Source: Dromaius novaehollandiae
Lineage: Eukaryota; Chordata; Aves; Casuariiformes; Dromaiidae
DNA length: 64,000 nt
Reading direction: 5' to 3'
Assembly: GCF_036370855.1 (NCBI RefSeq)
Contig: NC_088130.1
Coordinates: forward strand, 14,413,543 to 14,477,542
The notes beneath the pieces are model-generated. The model was not told where the DNA came from. It did no database searches and saw only the letters and a program-made list of their open reading frames with translations. How positions within the stretch are numbered: position 1 is the first letter of the stretch; each line of letters opens with the position of its first letter. Positions 47,339 to 60,319 of this stretch are shown piece by piece. A program made the position numbers and the translations under genes.

Positions 47339-48931
47339 ACTTAAAAAAAAAAATCCCACATACCCACCACACAAGGATAAACAAACCCCAAGTAATATCT
47401 GAATAGCTAGGCAAATCAAATTATTCATTGTGCTGTATTGCTTTCTAAAGTAACTTTAAAGATTTTATTAGCACTACATCTGTTTTAGATTTGTGTTCTT
47501 GTGCATTTCATGAAATTCATTCCCCTTCACATTTTAACAGAACTCTGGTGCAAAGATGAATTAGGTGCACATAATGCAGCATAGGCTGCAATGCGTATCC
47601 CTCTCTTAACTTGCTGTTCCTTCAGGCGAGTTAACTTTCTGTAACATAAGGACATAGAGTTGTACAATGAACTGAAATTATCATAAGAAACATTACATAG
47701 AAATTTTCTAGCTGAAGTGAACCTCATTTAGAAGAAAAGCATTTACAGTGTTACTAAAATTCTATCAGAACTATTAGGCTGTTTTGCTATAAAGCCATCA
47801 AAGCTAAGATGTGCCCTAAATTATAGTTAGATAGCTATAGTTATAGTTAGATATAGTTATAGATTTGCTTTTTCTGAAATATATGTATAGTATTTCTTAC
47901 CCCAATTATTAAACAAAGTCTACTACACTTGAAATTTAAAAGCAATAAATACACATTATTTTCCTTTGCCACCTGATTTCTGAGAGCTCAGGGTGAAGAA
48001 AGGTCATGGAACCATGACTAAATCTTGCTCAAAAAAAAAAAAAAAAGAAAAACATTTCTCATGTACTGCTTTGTTTATTAATATCCTAACTCCTTGAGTC
48101 AACCAGATATTGTGAAACATGATAAAACTGAGAGTTGACAAGACTAAAAAGCAAAAATGATAATCTCTCTTTTGTTAATCTTGTCCCATTCACTGTTTAA
48201 CTTCTCTTTCATGAGTCTTCAGCCTTATTGAACATGGAATGTTTTTCTCACTGTAGTCTAATATGGTCACATAATTCAATATAAAAGAGCCTTTCATATT
48301 TTTCATATTTCGGGCTCTCTCATATTGCCTGAAAAAGTGTTTCTATGTAGGGTTTTATAACTACAGGACAGACAAAAACCTCAAATTTCATATGTAGACA
48401 AGTCAAAGTTTGCCTTGATGCCTTCTATTGCTGCATCACCAGCATGTAATGGAATAAGGGGTTCTTTTCTACCATTAAGTTGATCCCTAACTTCTACCAT
48501 TTAGTAAATTTTAGTAAAATTTACCAATGGTAAAATGTTCCCTTGCAGGTTTTATCAATATGGGATGTGAATTTGAAGTGCAAGAGTTATTTTATCCCAC
48601 TCCCTAAGCACAGTCTAAAACTTTGTATTGACATAGTGTAACTGTACTCCTTCTAGGCTTAAATTACACAAAGCTTTCAATTAAAAAGAAACCTGACTAG
48701 CTGACACTGTTATGCTGATGTGTTTTTTCTAATGTAAGTCATCCTTTAGGAAATACTAGTGTTAAAGGTCAGTGATTTTTTAGCTTGGTTAGGAGCATCA
48801 GCACAAAATTGCCTCACCAATACTACGGATCAGTTCAGATTATTAAAGCCCAAATCTGTTTTTCCCCCCACTTTACTGATCTCTAAGGGCTATCTTCACT
48901 ATCCTTTGATTGCCAATTGAAAGTACTTAAT

Positions 48932-49150
48932 GTAACATAAGAACTACCATACAGGGTCGAACCAAAGCTTCATTTAACCAAATACCCTGAATCTAACAGT
49001 GACCAACAGCAGGTGCATAGGGAAGAGCACAAGAACAAGGCAAGCATACACGATATTTCCCTGATACATTCCCCTACCTTCTAGCAGTCTATGGGTCAAG
49101 GGCTTTTTGAGCCAGATGCAATGTCTTTGCATCATCAACCCTGGGAAGAA
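48932..49150 (+). repeat. Old CR1/L3-type LINE 3' fragment
   Basis: Begins 'cataagaactaccatacagg gtc' and goes on through 'accaaagcttcat', 'aataccctg', 'cagtgaccaacagcaggtgc'. That is the order of the widespread amniote repeat beginning 'taagaacggccatactgggtc...'. Heavily diverged, so an old insertion. Confidence 0.6.
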
Positions 49151-50187
49151 TTATCTTCTTTTCAAAATTTATCTAATCGACCTTCACAGAATTTCAGCAT
49201 CCACCACATCATGGGCTGCATGACATCCAATGGTCCTAGTTCTCATTTCAGAACAGTAAGCAAGCTACTGTTCCTTGTTTATCTTCTCTCGATGCCACAC
49301 ATGGCTAAGGTTTATGCAATGATATGATTTGACAAGTCCAGTGTGGAAATATGCCTCAGCCTTTCCCCAGAACACAGACATGAATAACGGGAGTGGAAAA
49401 TATTTTGTATATATGTTAATTGCATTAATTGACAATCACTGTATAAGACAGTCTAAATAGATATATATATGGATTTTAACATGCTTTTTAAAAAAATATT
49501 TCAAGCTAGAACAACTAGATGTTTATAGTCATCTTGCCGATTCTCAGACGTGATTGGGTTCAGAATACTGTAGGACATGTATTTCATTCAAATAAGTTCT
49601 ACTGAAAAAAAAAAATAAGAGCAGTGTTGTGGAAACATTTACACCAGTCTTAGATTCTGTAAAAGCTTCAGGATATACTGGGTACTCTAGCCCAAAGTCA
49701 GTTTCAGTTCCATTTTTTTTTAATCCTATCATTATTATTCATGATGCTTCATTAGCCAAAAGACTACTGTCAATATCAACTTTGATACTTCAGTCTATGT
49801 ACAGGATATTCTACTGTATGCATAAGGCAGTCATTTTCTTGTCTTTATAAAGCCTAGCAATTATAGGGCTTTATCCAAGTTAAAATGTATATTCTCTATA
49901 GGCATACATTTATCATCAAAGCAGCATGAGAACTTAAGACACCTTTTTTTTAATTATAACTTAAAAGGAGTCTTTTTAAAATATATATCTCAAACATGCA
50001 TTATATTTATAAAATTAGATACTTTTTTGATTTGTCCCAAGAGTTCAAATTCATAGCAATGGAAGGGATTCTGATAGGCAAGCTTTCTGCCAGTGAAGAT
50101 CATTTTCTTCATATTCCTTTTTAAATGATCCCATTCCAACAAATATTATGAAGAAATAACTTACTTTATTTGCTAAAAATATTTCTA

Positions 50188-51782
<1,595 letters not shown>

Positions 51783-52147
51783 CTACAAAACAAGGAATTT
51801 AGACATTTTAAAATTCATTGCTCAAACAAGCTCCAGCTCCATCGGAAGTGAAGTGATTTCTTCTGCAATGTCACTATCCGACCAAATAACACCACCTCTA
51901 TATCAAGAAACGTTTAGTTTTACTTTTCTCTCTACAACTGCAAGCCTTATGGAAAGATATCTTTCAAAGTTTGATCATTGGTGAATCATGCTGAACCGAA
52001 TAAGACAATATTTTTGGGATTTCCAACCCTCCATGGTCCAAGTGTTAATCACTCCTGCAGCTGTATCACAGCTTGATAAATATTTTTCACTTTGTCCCCA
52101 CTGCAGCAGTGCGGGTAACCAGAAGAAACTGATGCCAGGGGAAGCGG

Positions 52148-55100
52148 GGGAGGAGAGAGAGAGGGGGAGGAGAGAGAGAGGGGGAGGGGGGGAAGACACT
52201 CCAACACCCAGGCAGATACCCAGACGTGACAGATTGCGAGACAGACACCCAGATAGACACCCAGACAGAGATGCGACAGTGCGCGAGACAGACTCCAAGA
52301 CACAGAAACACATGCCCAGACACACACACATGCACACAGATGCACAGACAGACTCCAAGACACAGAAACACATGCCCAGACACACACACATGCACACAGA
52401 TGCACAGACAGACTCCAAGACACAGAAACACATGCCCAGACACACACACATGCACACAGATGCACAGACACGACAGAGACAGAGTGAGAGAGACACACAC
52501 AGGCAGGACAGAGCGCAAGACAGAGAGAGCGCGAGACACACACAGATGAGACAGAGCACCAGAGACACATCCAGACACCAAGATACACACCCAGACACAG
52601 ACACCAAGACAGACATACATCCAGACACAGATACACAGCTGTGACAGAGCACAAGAGAGACAGGCACCCAGACCCACACCCACACAGACACGACAGAGCT
52701 CGAGATAGTCACCCAGACAGACACCCAAACACCCAGACACCCAAACACCAATCCAACATAGCGCAAGACAGACACCCAGACACCAATGCGATAAACTCCC
52801 AGACACACACACAGACGCGACAGCGCAAGACACCCACAGACAGACACCCAGACACAGATGCAACAGAGCAAGAGACAGAAACTCAGACACCCCCCACACA
52901 CACATCCAGACACACAGATGCACATATACACACCCAAACGCGACAGAGAAACAGAGTGTGAGATGCACACACAGACATGACAGAGCGTGAGAGAGACAGA
53001 GCACGAGACACACACAGATGCGATAGAGAGTGAAAGACACATACTCAGACCCGGACACACACACCCAGACACAGACACACGCAGATGCAACAGTGTGAGA
53101 TGCTTCCAGACCGAGACACACACACACATGCAACAGAGCATGAGAGAAACAGATACCAACACCCACATCCAGACAGATGGGACAGAGTGCAAGATAGACA
53201 CCCAGACAAAGATACCCAGACAGACACCCAGACACAGATGCAACAGAGTGCGAGACACAGACACCCAGACATTGAGACACCCAAACACAGATGGGACAGA
53301 CACCTAGATGCAACAGAGCGTGTGAGACAGACACCCAGACCCAGAAAGACACCCAGGCACCCAGATGTGACAGACTGTGAGAGAGACACACAGACACCCA
53401 GATGAAACACAGAGTGAGAGATATGGACACGCAAATGCGACAGAGCATGAGACAGACACTCAGATTCCGACATACAGTCACCCAGACAGACATCCAGACA
53501 CGACAGAATCCGAGACAGACACCCCCACACACATACCCAAACACCCAGACGCGACACAGTGTGAGATGGACACCCAGATTCTGACATACATAGTCACCCA
53601 GACACAGACATGACACAGACGCCCAGACGTGACAGAGCGCAAGAGTCAGACACCCAGACACAGACTCAGACACATACACACGGATGCGACAGAGGGAGAG
53701 ACAGACACGCAGACACTGACAGATGCCCAGACACAGACGTGACAGACACCCCAACACCCAGACAGACACCCACAGACATGACAGAGCGTGAGAGACAGCC
53801 AGCCAGACATGACAGAGACAGACATCCCCACACACACCCAGACACACACCCAGACATGACAGAGCACGAGACACAGATTGTGAGACACACACAGACATGA
53901 CAGAGCATGAGACAGACATCCAGACAGAGAGACATCCAGACAGAGACATCCAGACAGAGAGACGCAGACACATGCAGACATGACAGAGCACAAGACAGAG
54001 ACACACAGATGCAACAGATGCACACAGACACAGAGTGCGAGAGACAGCAAAATAAACACACGGATGCAAGAGGAAGAGATGAGACAGCGTGCGAGACATG
54101 CAATGGAGTGCAAGAGACATCGCAAGAGACACTGCAACAGTGTGACAGATGCACACAGATGTGCATGCACGCAGACGTGCACGCGCACACAGATGCGACA
54201 GTGAGAGACCGAGACACCCAGATGTGACAGACACCCCGACACAGATGTGACAGACACCCCCAACACCCAGACACCCAGATGTGACAGATTGCAAGACAGA
54301 CACCCAGACACACACCCAGACAAACACCCAGACACGACAGAGCGCGAGAGACAGTGCGAGACGCACACAGATGTGACAGAGCATGAGACGCACACCCACA
54401 GACACCCAAACACAGACGTGACACACACAAACACACAGACACGACAGAGCGCGACAGTCACCCCAACGCCCAGATGCGACAGAGCACGAGAGACACAGAC
54501 ACACACATACAGACACAACAGAGCGTGAGTGAGACAGACACACAGACGCCACAGTGCAAGAGAGACTGACAGACACACAGATGCAACAGACCACGAGACA
54601 GACACCCAGACAGACAGAACCACAGATGCAACAGATCGCGAGAAAGATGCCCTAACACAGGCATCCAGACACAGACAGACACCCAGGCACAGACGCGACA
54701 GAGCACAAGATGCACACACACCCCCAGACATGAAAGAGCGCAAGAGACAGATGCCCAGACAGACATAACAGATCACGAGAGACGGGCACCCAGATGCAGC
54801 CACACACATACTTGACAGAGCGCCAGACAGACCCAGACCCAGACACAATAGAGTGAGACAGACACACACACAGACACAGACAAACACACCAGGACACACA
54901 GATGCGACAGATCGCAAGAGACAGACACCAAGACACAGAGCGTGACACACAGATGCGCACACACACAGATGTGACAGAGCGCGAGAGACAGACACAGACA
55001 CACACGTGAAAGAGAGACACGACAGAGCGTGAGACAGACACCCAGACACCCAGATGTGACAGAGCATGAGACACACACACACAGATGCGACAGCGCGAGA

Positions 55101-55836
55101 TAGACACAGACACACACACAGATGCAACAATGTGAGAGAGACCAACACAAACGTGACAAAGACACACAGACATGACAGTGCGAGACAGACACTCAGACAC
55201 AGGGCACAACAGAGACACGCACGCACACAGATGCGACAGAGTGCAAGCAAGACAGAAAAACAGACGCAACAGCGCGAGAGAGACAGACAAGACAGAGATG
55301 CAAGAGTGAGTGTGAGAGAGACAGGTGTGAGCACGAGAGGCACAAACACACGAGAGGGCTAGGGAGAGGGCGTGAGAGACGCAACAGCACGAGAGCGAGC
55401 GCAAGAGACACTGCAACAGAACGCGACAGACACGTGTGCATGGAGATGTGCATGCAGATGCACACACACAGATGCGACGGAACGTGAAAAAGTATGAGAC
55501 ACAGACACGACAGAGCGCAATAGAGCGCGACAGACAGACGCGACAGCACAAGAGAGACACAGAGTGCGAGACCCCAACAGAGCGCAACAGACACACACAG
55601 ATGCGCACAGACACATACACACAGATGTGACAGAGCACAAGAGATAGCATGAGACACACACAGACATGACAGAGCACGACAGACGCAACAGAGCATGAGA
55701 GAGAGAGCACAAGACTAACAGAGACGCAGACGGCAATGCACGCAGATGCATGCACACACAGACGCAACAGAACACAAGAGAGAGCGCGAGAGAGACACAC
55801 AGAGATGCGACAGCGTGCACGCGACAGAGATACATG
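52148..55836. repeat. 3.7-kb degenerate CAGACA/GACAGAGCG minisatellite
   Basis: The block opens with a purine-only GA-rich part (52148-52193), then runs as irregular units built from 'gacagagcgcgagacagac', 'acccagacac' and 'agatgcgacag'. T is very rare on the + strand, and the minus (transcribed) strand is correspondingly poor in A. Units differ most at CG positions: gcgcgag, gcacgag, gcatgag, gtgtgag. All the long open frames across the block on the minus strand (up to 835 codons) are a consequence, since every stop codon needs an A. Confidence 0.95.
52286..52470. repeat. Perfect 60-bp tandem repeat, 3.1 copies
   Basis: Within the minisatellite a 60-bp unit ('agacagactccaagacacag' ... 'cacagatgcac') is repeated three times without a mismatch between 52286 and 52470. 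This is recent amplification inside an otherwise degenerate array. Confidence 0.95.
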
Positions 55837-56436
55837 AGGAGGGGTAGGTGGTGGCTGAGGCTTTCTGAACAGAATCTGATGGAAATTCGACAGCCTGAGA
55901 AGCAGTAAGGCCAAGAGTTGGGATCAGTGCTCAATTATCTAAGACACCAGTGACATTTTATTTCAAAATATGTGACTTTCTGTACTCCCCATATTGTCAA
56001 GAGAAAAATATATTGAGAGATTATTAACATCACATTTAGCTGAATTCCTCCTATCATGCTAACACTATTCTGTAAAGTTAGCAAGGCACATAAAAAGCAC
56101 TAAGTTACCCTGTTCTTTTGAATATGCTATATATCTGTGATATTTAAAAATCAAGTAAAATGCAAAAATAAGAGTGGCATCTAGAATGGAAAGCTGAGCA
56201 ATTTAACCATAGCTAATCTGGAAGGGTAGATTCTGAGGGAAGGCAACAAACACAAAATAAGAGTGTTCCTAACATTCAGTGTTAGAAACTAGTATGAAAA
56301 GGACATTTCTAGATTCTGTCTTCACAAACATTACATTTATTTCAAAGACAAAAACAGGATTAAAAGCAAAAGACCATTTAATTTTATGTATCAAGTTGAC
56401 ATCTGCTTCTCATAAAATTGTACTTCACACACCAAC

Positions 56437-56521
56437 CTCGTAGTTTTCTACCTCTCCATCTTCCACGTCCAACTCAAAACTGAAAGCTGGTCCAACTGCA
56501 GGTGGCACTGGAAGCATTGAT
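56437..56521 (-). CDS. RNF38: RNF38 exon, acidic segment
   Basis: Acceptor AG at 56523-56522 ('tctggcag'), donor GTTGGT at 56436-56431. The 85-nt exon completes a Leu codon (2+1 split) and encodes 28 residues: 'SMLPVPPAVGPAFSFELDVE' and then 'DGEVENYE'. This is the conserved acidic patch that precedes the pre-RING helix in RNF38. It ends in phase 0. Skipping it would shift the frame, because 85 is not a multiple of three. Confidence 0.94.
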
Positions 56522-58100
56522 CTGCCAGAAGAACAAACAACAATAAGACTCAACATCTTGCTGAAGGAAAGCATACACACATATGGCAGAGGTAGAGTTA
56601 TGTTATTGATACTTCTTAAATCAACAAATTCGAAGAATCAGTAAAAATGTTACATTTGAAATTAAGAATTAAAATTCAAAATAAAGGAGTCAAAGGAAAG
56701 CTAATTGTGCCACTTTTTGATACTCACTGTGTTGCATTTTTAAATTGCATGTATATTGCTATGTCAACTGATACTTCCAGTAAGACTCAGCATTATTATA
56801 GAAACTAATCTCTTGATAGCATGCATCACAGAGTTAATATTGAACAGAGTTTCTGGTTTTAAATTTGACTTATTGAAATAGATAGAACATCAACAAAAAT
56901 AAGTAACCTTAAATTCACCTAGCTCTCCAATACAAAAGCCTTCAAACATTCTAATACACACAACAAAGATAATTACAGTATGCTACTGGGCCAGCTTCCA
57001 CATTGACAACAGACCCCACTATACATTCCCATATAACATGGAGTTGGTCAGAGAAGAACCTCTTAAGATATAAAGGCAACAGAGCCATTTTTCTGTTTTT
57101 CTTTTAAGTTAAAAAAGCGTCTTCATCCCAAGATAGCAATATGGGTCACAGTTTAACACACAACCATAGAAATAAAAAGTCCACAGCACTATAAATGTCA
57201 TTTCATTGAAATAATCAGGAATGATTGTGCCACGCTGTCCCTGAATAGACAGACAAGAGGCTATGACATCAGAGCAGGCTTTGTCAGAATGCATGATTCA
57301 AAGTTCAGTAACTTCACTGGATCATATATCCTGGTGTTATTTTGATGCAAGTCAAACTGCGGAGTCAGAAACTATAGATGTTGTGGCAAAACAACAGGTG
57401 ACAAAGTTGGATTATCTCCCTGTCAATGCCACCTTTGAAATAAATCCTCATTTTCTAAGCATTTTGTAGTCATTTCAAAAACAGAACATACAAGAACAAT
57501 AAATCCCATATCATATATCCAAACTACAGCAGATGGCATCTACTTTAACAGGCTACTGATAATCCCCTAATGTTACTTCTCCCATCCCTTCTCTTCCAGA
57601 AATGGTTAATCAGGTGCAGAAGTTCAAAAGCTGTAACAGATTACCCACACACAAACACACCCAGAAGGCTCCCCTCATTACATTTTAATAATTACTTAGG
57701 AGTAAATCGATTTGCTTGTTTTTTTGTAAGGACTGTTAGATCTTTATCCTACGTAAGAACACTTTATAATGCAACCATGAGTATAACTCATAACTATAAG
57801 ATTATCCAAGAACCAAGTTTAACTGTTCTACATTGAACAAGATTTCAACAGAAACAAGAGGCATAGCAGATCCCAAAACGATGCTATCACAAAATTGTTC
57901 ACTTATACACCTGAGAAAGGGAAAAACATGCTGTTCAAGTGGACTGGAAACTTTAAATATAACTGCAAGCTTTATTCCTCCTTGGGAACAGCTGAACTGT
58001 CTTTACTCCATGGTAGAGCCCAAACAAAAAAACATTGAGAGGATCGGTTAGCTTACAGAATTATTTAATAGTCTACATGTAAGATGTACTTTGGACTTAC
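56522..58100 (-). other. RNF38: RNF38 intron
   Basis: A 1.6-kb intron with a consensus GTAAGT donor. No repeat or exon recognised. Confidence 0.85.
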
Positions 58101-58207
58101 AGCACATATGGTAATAGGCTGGGATGGTAAGGGTGTGGTGGTATTGGTTGCTGTGATCGGTATCTACTACGCCCTGTGAGTCTTCGAGGCATAAAAGGTG
58201 GGTAAGG
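58101..58207 (-). CDS. RNF38: RNF38 exon, proline-rich segment
   Basis: Acceptor AG at 58209-58208 ('ttttacag'), donor GTAAGT at 58100-58095. The 107-nt exon encodes 35 residues from 'PYPPFMPRRLTGRSRYRSQQ' to 'HPSLLPYV' plus two bases of a Leu codon. Basic and Pro/Tyr-rich, part of the low-complexity middle region; basic stretches like 'RRLTGRSRYR' could serve as a nuclear localisation signal (inference). Confidence 0.94.
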
Positions 58208-59360
58208 CTGTAAAAAGGAAGAAAAACTTCAACATTTTCTTTTCCTATTTAATAATGAAATTAAATGAAAAGTGAATGTTGAAATACATTTTAAATAAGA
58301 CATTATCCAAAAACCCCCCCAGCCTCTTCAAACAATTTTGTTTTGACCAACAAATCTCATCAGTAATATACAATTATACCATCCTACAGGAAAAAAAGTA
58401 ACAATGCTCACCAGAAACCCTTGCAAGCTAGCTTATAAGCATTTTGTAAGGCTTAGCCTATATGTGGGCTGATTTGGACAGGCAGGACTTGAATTGGTGA
58501 CCTTGTTGCAAACCAAGAGCGCAGGGCTTTGGACCTGGTGCTATGTGCAGGCTTGTGGGTAAGAATGAGAGTTTTTTTAAACAACATATATACATGAGTT
58601 CTTTTGCTGGTATAAGCCAAATATCCATTAGGGGGCACTGCCAGGATGCACCACAGCAAATCTTTCACATTAAATAAAGAACAAGGTTTAAAATAAATAC
58701 ATAAATAGAAATTGCCTTCAGAGTGGTGCTCAATTACATTCACTTTAGGGAGGGGTTGTAGCCTTTCAACTGTAAGGATGGTTTAAAGAATACAAGTTGT
58801 GTATCTAAATAGTGACTAAAGAGACATTCAAGTTTACAGCTTCAACATGTTCTTTCCATAGGAGAAAAAGACACTATTTTCCTACTTTTTGATTTGTATG
58901 ACAAACTCTTTAGTTTACTTACATACATACATCCTCAATATCACTGTTTAAAATATCTTGCACTGTCTATTAAATGGGGGCCAAAATGGTAAAGAATTGC
59001 CACTTAGATATAAATTGTATTTTTCTAGAAATATTCAATAGTGAAAAAATGTCAGCAGATTTTTAGAACCAAAACTCATGCACCACTACTGAATTGATAT
59101 TCAGAGGCCTTGAGACATTTATTTTATGAAAAAAGATCACTCAAAGATTTTGGTAGCATGTTTTCATTCTTCCAAGTTTGAACCTTCATAATACATGAAA
59201 TAAGTTTAACCTAAAAAACAACCACCCTGACTTTCCACAGCTGCAGCCACTAATGAAATTCAATTGCAAGAAATACCATTTTCCAATAAAATGGTTATAA
59301 CACAGAATAAAGAACTTTAACTCAGCATGCAGAGGATGTAGTACAGAAAGCAATACTTAC
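58208..59360 (-). other. RNF38: RNF38 intron
   Basis: A 1.15-kb intron, donor GTAAGT. A B-box-like 'ttcaagtcctgc' on the minus strand near 58485-58497 hints at an old tRNA-derived SINE. Nothing else recognised. Confidence 0.8.
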
Positions 59361-59522
59361 TACTCCAAATGATACCTCCTGGTGTAAAGGATCATGGGTT
59401 AAGAACTGGAGAGGTGCTGAGGGAGGCAATGTTGGTGGATGAGCTGATGGAGGGTAGGTAAAGCCTCCTACAGGAAGATGTTCTCCAAGCAGTTCTACTT
59501 CATTCTCTATCCTTTGAAGTGG
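59361..59522 (-). CDS. RNF38: RNF38 exon, proline-rich segment
   Basis: Acceptor AG at 59524-59523 ('ttcttttag' context), donor GTAAGT at 59360-59355. A 162-nt, phase 0-0 exon encoding 54 residues, starting 'PLQRIENEVELLGEHLPVGG', through 'SAHPPTLPPSAPLQFL' and ending 'HQEVSFGV'. No frame damage. As it is a multiple of three with phase 0 ends, it could be skipped without a frameshift, unlike its two downstream neighbours (107 and 85 nt). Confidence 0.95.
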
Positions 59523-60319
59523 CTAAAAGAAACATAGGGTTTGTTGTATTAATAAAAATCCAATTTTACTTATTTATTTATTCATTTTTAAATACCAAAG
59601 AACCACAACTCCAATTATATGTTCTGAGGAGTTGTGGAAATTTTATAGAGTACAGTGCAATCATACTCAATTTCAAAGTAATACCAAACAGTGACTCTAT
59701 TGTCAAGACTACCAAAAAGCAAAAAAGGCACTAAGAACTCAGCATAAGTTGACCTTTTCCAGCTAGTCATGCTTACAGATTAGGAAATTTATGTAGTCTG
59801 ACAAATATGGGAGTAGCCATAATTCCCTGCTTCTCATATTTTTAAGGACAACTACTTGTTCTCTTTCATGCCAGGGTGCTCTCACTTTGAAATTCTGTGA
59901 GAGAAACAAGACCTTGGAAATACTCCTTTTTATCATGTTGTTCACTGCAATAGCCAAAGATGAGAACCCAAATTGTCTCTGACAGTTTGAAAAGTGAAGG
60001 TGAACAGCAGACATGGCTAATCTCAGTATTTGCAGGTGCTTTATTAGAAGACTAGTACAATGGACAGTCCTACCAAGAACAAGCAATCCAGTGGTTTCAG
60101 AAGTGTGAGACTCAAGTTCAGTTCCATACTCTAGTCACTCTAAGACAGTCAGACCCAAAGGTCCTCAAGAAATACCAAATACTTTGTGAGTCCCACCTTT
60201 GCCCCATCTTACCCCCTTCAAAGAGAAAGTGGATAGAAGAAATTCTGTTTTCCAGGGATGTTACAAGATTAACACACCAAAAATGGCCAGGCATTCTGTT
60301 ACTATGCATAGGCTAGATA

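Larger units (their letters stand above)
51783..56436 (-). other. RNF38: RNF38 intron filled by a giant minisatellite
   Basis: A 4.65-kb intron with a weak-looking donor GTTGGT at 56436-56431 and a normal acceptor at 51784-51783. About 3.7 kb (52148-55836) is a CAGACA-type repeat, leaving roughly 360 bp and 600 bp of ordinary sequence at the ends. Confidence 0.85.

Noticed and set aside
52286..52470. CRISPR-like array at the repeated 60-bp units
   Set aside because: Units are contiguous and identical with no unique spacers, in a vertebrate intron.
52226..52549. Repetitive His/Thr/Asp-rich plus-strand frame at the 60-bp repeats
   Set aside because: Direct translation of the tandem repeat (60 is a multiple of three), not a gene.
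52087..54594. 835-codon minus-strand open frame as a novel Cys/Val/Ser-rich protein
   Set aside because: It is entirely inside the minisatellite. Overlapping long frames in other phases give the same composition, and the A-poor strand explains the lack of stops.
53646..55914. 567- and 420-codon minus-strand frames
   Set aside because: Same base-skew artefact of the minisatellite; no domain, no splice context, no conserved motif.
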